Shown piece after piece: positions 1 through 5,212 of a stretch of 5,212 nt of DNA. The stretch comes from JAUILA01 sp964563925 (GTDB taxonomy: Bacteria > Bacteroidota > Bacteroidia > Cytophagales > Cyclobacteriaceae), in the NCBI GenBank assembly GCA_964563925.1, contig CAZLZD010000121.1, positions 1-5,212 of the forward strand, in the 5' to 3' direction. Numbering within the stretch: the stretch's first letter is position 1; each line of letters starts with the position of its first letter. The position numbers and the translations under genes were made by a program. The notes beneath the pieces are model-generated. The model was not told the DNA's origin. It worked only from the letters and a program-made list of their open reading frames with translations, and did not search any database.

Positions 1-1460
1 CGCTCTATTACCTGCTCGACCAGGACCGGCTCCTGTTTGCCTCGGAAATGAAGTCCCTCATGCACTACGGAATTGAGCGGGAGCTTGATGCCGAAGCCAT
101 GCTTACCTATTTCCAGCTGAATTACATTCCCGCCCCACGCACCATCTTCCGGGCCGTCAAAAAACTCAGGCCCGGGGAATACCTTGAAATGGACCGGGAG
201 TCCTATGAACTGAAATCCTGGTATACCCTTCCCTATCGACGGTCGGCTCCTTCCACGGCCACCTACGAGGAGCAGAAAAAGGAGCTCCAGGATTTACTGG
301 AGAATTCCGTGCAGGCCAGGCTCGTGTCTGACGTTCCGCTCGGATCCTTTCTGAGCGGCGGCATCGACAGTTCGGTGATTGCCGCCCTGGCCCATCGCCA
401 TAAACCCGACCTTCATACATTCTCCATCGGCTACCGGGATGAGAAATTCTTCGACGAAACCGCCTACGCACGGGAAGTAGCCAAAAAGCTGGGCACTGAG
501 CATCATGTATTCGAACTGTCAAACCGCGATTTGTTCGACCACCTGTACGACGTACTGGATTACACCGATGAGCCCTTCGCCGACTCCTCAGGCCTCGCGG
601 TATATATCCTTTCGAAGCACACGCGCAGACATGCCACCGTGGCTTTATCCGGGGACGGGGCCGATGAATTGTTCGGGGGCTATAACAAGCACATGGCGTT
701 TCAGCGGATCATTGAAGGAGGTACGAAGGCCGGACTGGTCAAGGCGCTGGGTCCGCTCTGGAAAATGCTCCCCAAATCGCGTCATTCCGGACTGACCAAT
801 AAGATCCGTCAGCTGGACCGGTTCAGCCAGGGAATGAAGATGTCGTCACGTGAGCGGTACTGGCGCTGGGCGGGTTATGCGCGGGAGAATGACGTGCGGC
901 AATTATTCACCTCTGAATTCAGGGAACAGCTCAGGATTGCTGAATACTACCAGTTGAAGGAAGAATGGCTGGCAAAGATTCCGACCGAAGAAACACTGAA
1001 TGACCTGCTTTATACTGATGTCGGGCTGGTACTGCCTGATGATATGCTAACCAAGGTGGACCGGATGTCCATGGCCCACGGGCTCGAGGTGCGGGTTCCA
1101 TTCCTTGACCACCGGGTGGTGGAATTCGCCTTTACACTGGGCACGGATGCTAAAATCCGGGATGGTATCAGGAAGCGTATTCTCCAGGACACTTTCCGTG
1201 ACCTGTTGCCGGATTCGCTTTACAACCGGCCCAAAAAAGGATTTGAAGTACCTCTGCTCCCCTGGCTGCGGAAAGACCTGCGGGGCCTGATCCATGATGA
1301 ATTGTTATCCGATAAATTTATTTCTGATCAGGAAATCTTTGAGGTGAATGAGATACGTCGTCTCCGGAAAAAGTTGAACTCCTCTGATCCGGGAGATAGC
1401 CATGCCCGCATCTGGGCGCTGGTGGTCTTCCAGTGGTGGTACCGGAAGTACGTGTCCTGA
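1..1460 (+). CDS. asnB: Asparagine synthase (glutamine-hydrolysing), 5'-truncated by the window edge
   Basis: This enzyme makes asparagine from aspartate, ATP and glutamine in the cytoplasm. The reading frame is open from base 3, and the residues encoded before the first ATG (position 48) already match the family (LYYLLDQDRLLFASEMKSL). The true start is therefore upstream, and 48 is an internal methionine. 485 residues are visible. Family members are usually about 600-650, so roughly 130 N-terminal residues are missing, including the catalytic Cys2 of the glutaminase domain. Counting from the Met at 48, the synthetase domain shows the PP-loop SGGIDSS at 103-109 (ATP pyrophosphatase), SGDGADELFGGY at 201-212, and a DDMLTKVDRMSMAHGLEVRVPFLDH-like block near 335-360. 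All are intact. It converges on the DUF1573 gene across a hairpin terminator. Similar proteins also act as amidotransferases in exopolysaccharide clusters. The upstream neighbours needed to decide between these roles are not in view. Confidence 0.93.
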   Translation, partial: LYYLLDQDRLLFASEMKSLMHYGIERELDAEAMLTYFQLNYIPAPRTIFRAVKKLRPGEYLEMDRESYELKSWYTLPYRRSAPSTATYEEQKKELQDLLENSVQARLVSDVPLGSFLSGGIDSSVIAALAHRHKPDLHTFSIGYRDEKFFDETAYAREVAKKLGTEHHVFELSNRDLFDHLYDVLDYTDEPFADSSGLAVYILSKHTRRHATVALSGDGADELFGGYNKHMAFQRIIEGGTKAGLVKALGPLWKMLPKSRHSGLTNKIRQLDRFSQGMKMSSRERYWRWAGYARENDVRQLFTSEFREQLRIAEYYQLKEEWLAKIPTEETLNDLLYTDVGLVLPDDMLTKVDRMSMAHGLEVRVPFLDHRVVEFAFTLGTDAKIRDGIRKRILQDTFRDLLPDSLYNRPKKGFEVPLLPWLRKDLRGLIHDELLSDKFISDQEIFEVNEIRRLRKKLNSSDPGDSHARIWALVVFQWWYRKYVS

Positions 1461-1484
1461 GATATACCTGAGTTATAAAAGAAG

Positions 1485-1525
1485 GGTCCCGGAGAACTTC
1501 CGGTGAACCGTAACCCGCCGGGACC
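1485..1525. terminator. Probable bidirectional intrinsic terminator between convergent genes
   Basis: GGTCCCGG at 1485-1492 pairs perfectly with CCGGGACC at 1518-1525. The 25-nt loop holds a second small hairpin, CGG-TGAA-CCG, at 1501-1510. On the + strand, a TTTTATT run starts six bases after the stem (1532 onward). On the - strand, the stem is followed within a few bases by TTCTTTTATAA. It lies 24 bp after the asparagine synthase stop and 9 bp past the DUF1573 stop, as expected for a shared terminator of two converging genes. The long loop and short U-tracts make it less than textbook. Confidence 0.65.
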
Positions 1526-1533
1526 GTCCTGTT

Positions 1534-1890
1534 TTATTGCACTTCTCCTTTCACATACAATTTCACCTGCTCCTCTGAGGTGTTGGCCGTGACCGTTACC
1601 GTTTTGGTAAACGATCCCGGTTTTGCTGCATTAAACGTGACCTTAATGTCTCCCGACTGACCTGGCAGGATCGGGGTTTTGGTGTAAGAAGGTACTGTGC
1701 ACCCGCACGAGCCCTTGGCATCGACGATCACGAGGGGTTCATCCCCGGTATTTGTGAATTTAAACACATGGGAAACCGGCTGGTCTTTGGTAATAATTCC
1801 AAAGTCATGGGTGGTTTCACCTTTCCATTCGAATTTTGCACTTCCCGTAAAACAGAAGAGAAGGCTGATACATAGTGCTAACATTTTCAT
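1534..1890 (-). CDS. Secreted DUF1573 domain protein
   Basis: The product is 118 residues. Residues 1-18 look like a signal peptide: a short basic start, a hydrophobic LALCISLLFCF core, and a GSA-type cleavage site before KFEW. The remainder is one DUF1573 domain, an all-beta, Ig-like fold common in Bacteroidota secreted proteins. Visible signatures are the HDFGII start (29-33), the FKFTNTGDEPLVI strand region (43-55), GSCGCTVP with Cys62 and Cys64 (60-67), and PILPGQSGDIKVTF (73-86). The biochemical role of the family is not established, and the paired cysteines could bind metal or form a disulfide. The start at 1890 is the first ATG after an in-frame stop at 1903-1905; a Met at codon 3 is an alternative. 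The leader is A-rich with no Shine-Dalgarno, as is usual in Bacteroidota. It is divergent from the sensor kinase operon and shares its 156-bp upstream region. Confidence 0.88.
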   Translation of the reverse strand: MKMLALCISLLFCFTGSAKFEWKGETTHDFGIITKDQPVSHVFKFTNTGDEPLVIVDAKGSCGCTVPSYTKTPILPGQSGDIKVTFNAAKPGSFTKTVTVTANTSEEQVKLYVKGEVQ

Positions 1891-2046
1891 TGTGTTGTTT
1901 TTTTAAAGTTTACATAGTTTCTGACCTCAAAGGCCGAGACCAAGATGCAGGCTTTTACCTTTTTCCTTTGTTAACTATTTCCCAACAAATGTTAATGAGT
2001 TGTTAACGGCGTATTGAAAAAGCCATGGATTACTTAAATTCAGGCT
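1891..2046. promoter_or_regulatory. Divergent intergenic region between the DUF1573 gene and the sensor kinase operon
   Basis: This 156-bp gap must hold the promoters of both the DUF1573 gene (-) and the kinase-regulator operon (+). I looked for the Bacteroidota -7 element TAnnTTTG with an upstream TTTG and found no convincing pair on either strand. The evident structure is a set of TGTTAA boxes, described separately. The segment next to the DUF1573 start is A/T-rich (an eight-T run at 1897-1904 on the + strand). Confidence 0.55.
1968..2007 (+). promoter_or_regulatory. Three phased TGTTAA(C/T) boxes, candidate operator
   Basis: TGTTAAC occurs at 1969-1975, TGTTAAT at 1990-1996 and TGTTAAC at 2001-2007. 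The outer two extend to the identical 8-mer TTGTTAAC (1968-1975 and 2000-2007). Offsets are 21 and 11 bp, close to two and one helical turns, so all copies face the same side of the DNA. OmpR/PhoB-family regulators typically bind tandem direct repeats of about 10-11 bp period, and the operon 40 bp downstream encodes such a regulator. Autoregulation is therefore plausible but inferred. GTTAAC is itself palindromic, so the orientation of the boxes is not fixed. Confidence 0.4.
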
Positions 2047-3312
2047 ATGAAACGGCGTACCATACGCATATTGATCTTTTTTGCGGTCGTAAGTGTACTG
2101 GGGATTCTCGGTGTCCAGACTTATTGGTTCCGGCAGGCGTTCAATGCAGAATCTGACCGTTTCCACCGTGATGTGAATACCGCACTCTTTAATGTGGCCA
2201 GCACCCTGTTTGCGATGAATAATGTGACGGAGCCCAACATGAATCCCATCCGGCAGCTGTCAACCAATTATTACGCAGTGATGATCAATGATCAGCTGGA
2301 TGCCTCACTGCTGGAGACACTTTTACGCAAGGAGTTCATGAAACGGGACCTCCGCGCCAATTTTGAATATGGGATTTACGATTGCACGAATGAAAAGATG
2401 GTGTACGGAAATTTTGTCCAGATGACGGACGATCCGCCGGGTGTGGTGCAGGCCAGTACCCTTCCTGTATGGGAGGATCAGCCCTATTATTTCGGCGTTC
2501 ATTTTCCCGACCGGACCTCGGTCATCGCCAACAGGATGGAAATCTGGATCTTTTCTTCCGGTGTGCTGGGTGTGGTGGTGATATTCTTCGGTTATGCCCT
2601 GTTCATTATCCTGCGCCAGCGGAGACTCTCGGAGATACAAAAAGACTTCATCAATAACATGACCCACGAATTCAAAACCCCGTTGTCGACTATCCAGTTG
2701 TCTTCGGAGGTATTACGTGATCCCGCGATCAGGCATACTCCTGAACGGCTGAGCCGGTATGCCTCTATTATTGATACCGAAAGCCAGCGTTTACGCGAAC
2801 AGGTGGAAAGGATTCTGGAAATGGCACGGGTCGACCAGGAAGATTTCACCCTTGAGCCGCATCCGGTAAGGCTGAATGCACTGGTCTGCCAGTCCGTCCA
2901 GGATTCCGGCCTGCAACTCAGTGAATACCATGGATTTGTTTGCCTTGACCTGGAGAATGGCCTGCCCGAGGTGGAGGGGGATGCGCACCATATTACCAAT
3001 GTGCTGCACAACCTGCTGGACAATGCCCTGAAATACTGTACCAACCGCCCAAGGATCACTATTTCCACCCGAATGCATAAGCAGGCGGTTCAGCTTGTCA
3101 TCTCTGATAACGGCATCGGCATTCACTCCAGGGAACAGCGTAAAGTATTCCATAAGTTTTACAGGGTTCCGACCGGCAACATACATGATGTAAAAGGATT
3201 TGGGCTGGGACTAAATTATGTAAAAACCGTCATGGAAAAACTGAAGGGGTCCGTGAAATTCACCAGCCACCCGGGGCAGGGCAGTGTGGTGACCTTAACT
3301 TTTATGGCATGA
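2047..3312 (+). CDS. Membrane sensor histidine kinase, RprX-like
   Basis: This 421-residue protein should sense an envelope signal, autophosphorylate, and pass the phosphate to the regulator encoded next. A transmembrane helix spans about 7-28, a periplasmic sensor region about 29-165, and a second helix about 166-189. The HisKA domain follows, with H-box MTHEFKTP and phosphoacceptor His207. The ATPase domain shows the N-box HNLLDNALKY (321-330), G1 box DNGIG (354-358), F box VFHKFYR (367-373) and G2 box GFGLGL (384-389). No HAMP domain is obvious between helix 2 and the H-box. The architecture, and the sensor-domain start with VNTALFNVASTL, resemble Bacteroidota RprX-type kinases. The signal is unknown. 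The ATG at 2047 is the first after an in-frame stop at 2035-2037; no Shine-Dalgarno is seen. The stop overlaps the regulator start by 4 bp. All catalytic motifs are intact. Confidence 0.95.
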   Translation: MKRRTIRILIFFAVVSVLGILGVQTYWFRQAFNAESDRFHRDVNTALFNVASTLFAMNNVTEPNMNPIRQLSTNYYAVMINDQLDASLLETLLRKEFMKRDLRANFEYGIYDCTNEKMVYGNFVQMTDDPPGVVQASTLPVWEDQPYYFGVHFPDRTSVIANRMEIWIFSSGVLGVVVIFFGYALFIILRQRRLSEIQKDFINNMTHEFKTPLSTIQLSSEVLRDPAIRHTPERLSRYASIIDTESQRLREQVERILEMARVDQEDFTLEPHPVRLNALVCQSVQDSGLQLSEYHGFVCLDLENGLPEVEGDAHHITNVLHNLLDNALKYCTNRPRITISTRMHKQAVQLVISDNGIGIHSREQRKVFHKFYRVPTGNIHDVKGFGLGLNYVKTVMEKLKGSVKFTSHPGQGSVVTLTFMA

Positions 3313-4004
3313 ACAAAGCCAGGATATTTCTCGCGGAGGACAATCCTAACCTTGGATTCACCATTTGTGACGGGTTGGAGCATGCCGGATTCCTGGTAGA
3401 TCTTTATGCGGATGGAGTCAAAGCCGCCGCCGGATATTCTCCCGATAAATATGACATATGCCTGCTGGACATCATGCTCCCAAAAATGGACGGTTTTGCA
3501 CTGGCCGAGTTAATCCGGACCAGGGATAAGTCAACCCCTATACTATTTTTGACGGCCAAAAACCTGGAAGAGGACAAACTGAAAGGATTTGGGCTGGGCG
3601 GAGATGATTACATCACCAAGCCATTCAGTATGAAAGAGCTTGTTTGCCGGATCGAAGTATTCCTGAAACGGACGAACAAGGTGCATGACCACAAACTTTC
3701 TTCTGTAAGAATGGGAGAATTCACCTTCAGCCACGAATTGCTTACCCTCGAACATGGAGGGGAGGTTCGTACCCTTACCTCACGCGAGGCGGATGTATTG
3801 CGTACCCTTTGGGAAAACCATGGCGGGATACTCAAGCGGGAAGAACTACTCAACCAGGTCTGGGGGGACGATGACTATTTTATGGGCAGGAGCCTTGATG
3901 TGTTCATTTCGCGACTACGGAAATACTTGCAGGAGGACCCTTCCCTGGAGATCCGGAACTACCACGGTATAGGTTTTGCGCTAATCATCAACAAGCAGGA
4001 ATAA
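3309..4004 (+). CDS. OmpR-family response regulator, RprY-like
   Basis: This 231-residue cytoplasmic DNA-binding protein is the likely partner of the kinase just upstream. The receiver domain covers about 4-120. Its acidic pair is Glu10/Asp11, the phosphoacceptor Asp54 (in CLLDIMLPKMDGF), the switch Thr82 and the conserved Lys104 (YITKPFS). The C-terminal winged-helix domain covers about 134-227, with the recognition-helix region GRSLDVFISRLRKYL (193-207) and the closing wing YHGIGFAL (218-225). Blocks such as FLTAKNLEEDKLKGF and DDYITKPFSMKEL are very close to Bacteroidota RprY proteins as I recall them. The ATG overlaps the kinase TGA (ATGA at 3309-3312), which implies translational coupling and one mRNA. 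An oddity is GFGLGGDDY at 94-101, where GFxLGADDY is usual. That stretch shares a 17-bp identical DNA word with the kinase G2 box. Confidence 0.95.
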   Translation: MNKARIFLAEDNPNLGFTICDGLEHAGFLVDLYADGVKAAAGYSPDKYDICLLDIMLPKMDGFALAELIRTRDKSTPILFLTAKNLEEDKLKGFGLGGDDYITKPFSMKELVCRIEVFLKRTNKVHDHKLSSVRMGEFTFSHELLTLEHGGEVRTLTSREADVLRTLWENHGGILKREELLNQVWGDDDYFMGRSLDVFISRLRKYLQEDPSLEIRNYHGIGFALIINKQE

Positions 4005-4041
4005 CGAAGCAGGAAGTCAACTTCGGGTTAATATTCTCCGA

Positions 4042-4770
4042 TTATAATTCTTCCTCATTGGCAGGAACGCGTTCATGCTTGCGCCGGTAGAAATTGACAG
4101 ACCGGACGATGACGATACATAAAGCCAGCCATACGAATCCGGCTGCAAATCCGGCAATCACATCAGTCGGATAATGAACACCCAGGTAGACCCTGCTTGT
4201 CCCGATCAGCAGGATAAGTAATAATTGCGAGATTATAAGGGTGTACCGAAGCCACGTTTTCTTGACGAATTTGAAAATGAGATAGATATTAAACCCATAA
4301 AAAGCCAGGGCGCACATGCTGTGCCCACTCGGATAGCTGAATGAGCCATCGGTTACCTCCACGAGCCGTATGGCCACATCCGGCCGGGGACGGCTTATCA
4401 GGTGTTTGATACCGAGGTTCAGCAGGAATGTCGACAGCAGGATAAAAAAGGCCTGGTAGCTTACCCTCCAGTTCTTCCCGGTATAATAAAGGATACCGGT
4501 AATGATGGGGATAAGAATCAGGTAAGCCCACTGGCTTCCGAGTTCGGTGATCGGAACCACTATATTCGTCATCGCCGGGGACCGGAACGAATGAATCCAG
4601 GCAAACACTTCCTTGTCAAACTCGTCGAGACGTCCCTGTTTGAACGAATAGGTGTAATCAAGAAAGAAATCCAGGATGAATATGGAAAGAATTGCCGCAA
4701 TCAACAGGAACACGATATAAAAAAAATATTCAGTCCGGTGCTGGTAAAATTCTTTAATAGCAGTAATCAT
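4042..4770 (-). CDS. PAP2 family membrane phosphatase
   Basis: This is a 242-residue integral membrane protein of the type 2 phosphatidic acid phosphatase superfamily. Members remove phosphate from lipid phosphates or pyrophosphates such as phosphatidylglycerol phosphate, undecaprenyl pyrophosphate or lipid A. All three catalytic motifs are present: K122-x6-R129-P130 (KHLISRPRP), PSGH at 147-150, and SR-x5-H-x3-D with Ser192, Arg193, His199 and Asp203. About six hydrophobic segments are visible: roughly 16-37, 66-75 continuing to 82-96, 104-120, 153-169, 174-191 and 205-223. The tail is short and charged (YRRKHERVPANEEEL). The substrate cannot be assigned from sequence; undecaprenyl pyrophosphate recycling or lipid A dephosphorylation are both reasonable for this class. 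The ATG at 4770 is the first after an in-frame stop at 4786-4788. The gene converges on the response regulator with a 37-bp gap and is divergent from the DUF2256 gene. Confidence 0.92.
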   Translation of the reverse strand: MITAIKEFYQHRTEYFFYIVFLLIAAILSIFILDFFLDYTYSFKQGRLDEFDKEVFAWIHSFRSPAMTNIVVPITELGSQWAYLILIPIITGILYYTGKNWRVSYQAFFILLSTFLLNLGIKHLISRPRPDVAIRLVEVTDGSFSYPSGHSMCALAFYGFNIYLIFKFVKKTWLRYTLIISQLLLILLIGTSRVYLGVHYPTDVIAGFAAGFVWLALCIVIVRSVNFYRRKHERVPANEEEL

Positions 4771-4784
4771 AGATGGTTGTTCTG

Positions 4785-4822
4785 GTTAATTTTTTAACTG
4801 ATTACTCACCCTAATTGTTAAC
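4785..4822. promoter_or_regulatory. GTTAA boxes in the PAP2/DUF2256 divergent promoter region
   Basis: The 78-bp divergent gap contains GTTAA at 4785-4789, its inverse TTAAC at 4794-4798 (forming GTTAA-TTTT-TTAAC), and the full 8-mer TTGTTAAC at 4815-4822. The 8-mer is identical to the two copies upstream of the sensor kinase. The GTTAA starts at 4785 and 4817 are 32 bp apart, the same distance as the outer pair upstream of the kinase (1970 and 2002). A binding site for the regulator is possible. The A/T-rich setting makes chance occurrence of the shorter words likely. Confidence 0.25.
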
Positions 4823-4848
4823 CCAGGTAAATAGTTGTCCGACACAAT

Positions 4849-4989
4849 ATGAAAAAATCTGATCTCCCGTCAAAGATTTGCCCGGTCTGCAATCGCCCGT
4901 TCGCCTGGAGAAAGAAATGGAAAAAGGACTGGGATTCCGTAACATATTGTAGCGAGAGGTGCCGGAGGAACAGATCAAAATTGCGGTAA
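4849..4989 (+). CDS. DUF2256 family small zinc-knuckle-like protein
   Basis: This 46-residue protein matches the DUF2256 family along its whole length. It reads KICPVCNRPFAWRKKW (9-24), then DWDSVTYCSERCRRNR (27-42). Four cysteines form CPVC (11, 14) and CSERC (34, 38), a spacing that suggests one zinc site, and the protein is strongly basic. Family proteins are typically about 45-60 residues, so it is complete. Its function is not known; from memory, DUF2256 genes are often found beside cryptochrome/photolyase genes, but none is visible here. The ATG is the first after an in-frame stop at 4828-4830. No Shine-Dalgarno is visible, and the leader is A/T-rich. The gene is divergent from the PAP2 gene and is followed within 7 bp by the repeat cluster. 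Confidence 0.88.
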   Translation: MKKSDLPSKICPVCNRPFAWRKKWKKDWDSVTYCSERCRRNRSKLR

Positions 4990-4995
4990 AAATTT

Positions 4996-5063
4996 CGTCA
5001 TGCCGGGCAAGTGGCGGCTTTTATATGTACGTCATGCCGGGCAGGTGGCGGCTTTTATATGTA
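4996..5063 (+). repeat. Two tandem 34-bp repeats
   Basis: Copies at 4996-5029 and 5030-5063 are perfectly abutting and differ at one base (A at 5010, G at 5044). Each starts CGTCATGCCGGGCA and ends in the A/T-rich TTTTATATGTA. The first 23 bases are related to the longer units that follow. GCCG and CGGC within each copy can pair weakly. The array begins 7 bp after the DUF2256 stop. It is non-coding intergenic repeat DNA. Confidence 0.85.
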
Positions 5064-5144
5064 CGTCATGCCGGGCAAGTGCCGGCGAAGGACGGTATCG
5101 CTACAACCGTCATGCCGGGCAAGTGCCGGCGAAGGCCGGTATCG
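5064..5144 (+). repeat. Two longer copies of the CGTCATGCCGGGCA unit, 44 bp apart
   Basis: The 37-bp segments 5064-5100 and 5108-5144 differ at one base (A at 5092, C at 5136), with 7 bp between them. Each contains ATGCCGG near the start and CCGGTAT or CGGTAT near the end, giving an outer stem with one G-U pair. In the second copy, CCGGC at 5126-5130 can pair either with GCCGG at 5114-5118 or with GCCGG at 5135-5139, giving competing hairpins. The base change in the first copy breaks the second of these. This looks like a dispersed palindromic intergenic repeat of the type common in bacterial chromosomes. Confidence 0.8.
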
Positions 5145-5163
5145 ACCCGGTACCTAAAACAGG

Positions 5164-5203
5164 TCCTGATGCGAATCCGGCAGGCGCCGGATGTTGATCA
5201 GGA
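5164..5203. repeat. Two-tier palindromic hairpin
   Basis: The outer arms TCCTGAT (5164-5170) and ATCAGGA (5197-5203) are perfect complements. The inner arms ATCCGGC (5175-5181) and GCCGGAT (5186-5192) are also perfect complements. Two 4-nt internal strands (GCGA and GTTG) separate the tiers, and a 4-nt AGGC loop caps the hairpin. Just outside is ATGACG (5203-5208), the reverse complement of the CGTCAT that opens the preceding repeat unit at 5108. So 5108-5208 is a unit with short terminal inverted repeats. No U-tract follows before the window ends, so it is not called a terminator. Confidence 0.75.
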
Positions 5204-5212
5204 TGACGAACG

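Noticed and set aside
48..1460. Asparagine synthase taken as a complete gene starting at the ATG at 48
   Set aside because: The frame is open to the window edge, the upstream codons encode conserved family residues, and the product would lack the glutaminase domain. The gene is cut by the window.
2592..3186. Long - strand open frames opposite the sensor kinase (131 and 158 codons)
   Set aside because: They lie wholly antisense to a kinase with all motifs intact, show no recognisable domain, and overlap each other.
4005..4025. Small inverted repeat CGAAG...CTTCG (or GAAGT-CA-ACTTC) as a terminator for the regulator or PAP2 gene
   Set aside because: The stem is only 5 bp and A/T-containing, with no T-tract on either side, so it is too weak to call as an intrinsic terminator.
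4826..4848. TAAATAGTTG as a Bacteroidota -7 promoter element for the DUF2256 gene
   Set aside because: It does not match TAnnTTTG well, and a properly spaced -33 TTTG is lacking.
4996..5144. Possible CRISPR array from regularly spaced repeats
   Set aside because: Unit starts are 34, 34 and 44 bp apart, and the first two 'spacers' are identical. A CRISPR array needs unique spacers of similar length, and no cas gene is present.
5000..5197. 65-codon open frame across the repeat cluster
   Set aside because: It is created by the tandem repeats: the translation is a repeated CRASAGEG-like peptide with no known domain. The underlying DNA shows hairpin structure rather than coding signals.

Overview
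The window looks like a chromosomal segment from a member of the Bacteroidota, probably an environmental or uncultured lineage. Four things point there. The sensor kinase and response regulator resemble the RprX/RprY type. A secreted DUF1573 protein is present. None of the start codons has a convincing Shine-Dalgarno sequence, and the leaders are A/T-rich. Compact divergent and convergent gene pairs are separated by short gaps. The genus cannot be told from the sequence, and base composition appears moderate, with GC-rich repeats at the right end.

Layout, left to right. (1) At 1-1460 (+) lies the 3' three quarters of a glutamine-hydrolysing asparagine synthase (AsnB family), whose glutaminase N-terminus is off the left edge. 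(2) A strong GC hairpin at 1485-1525, with U-rich tails on both sides, sits between convergent genes and probably terminates both. (3) At 1534-1890 (-) is a small secreted DUF1573 protein. (4) A 156-bp divergent intergenic region contains three TGTTAA(C/T) boxes at helical-turn spacing. (5) At 2047-4004 (+) is a two-gene operon with a 4-bp overlap: a membrane histidine kinase and an OmpR-family response regulator. (6) At 4042-4770 (-) is a PAP2 membrane lipid phosphatase, convergent with the regulator. (7) At 4849-4989 (+) is a 46-residue DUF2256 zinc-knuckle-like protein. (8) From 4996 to the right edge there is non-coding repeat DNA: four copies of a CGTCATGCCGGGCA-type unit, then a two-tier hairpin.

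How the parts may work together: the kinase and regulator form a complete envelope-sensing phosphorelay, with all catalytic residues visible. The phased boxes just upstream suggest autoregulation. The same 8-mer TTGTTAAC also occurs in the PAP2/DUF2256 divergent promoter region, so neighbouring genes could belong to the same regulon; this is inference from sequence only. The DUF1573 protein and the PAP2 phosphatase are both envelope proteins, which fits an envelope-homeostasis neighbourhood without proving it.

I see no clear undescribed multi-gene system. The parts most worth a second look are the GTTAA boxes, the right-end repeat cluster, and a 17-bp identical repeat shared by the kinase and regulator genes.
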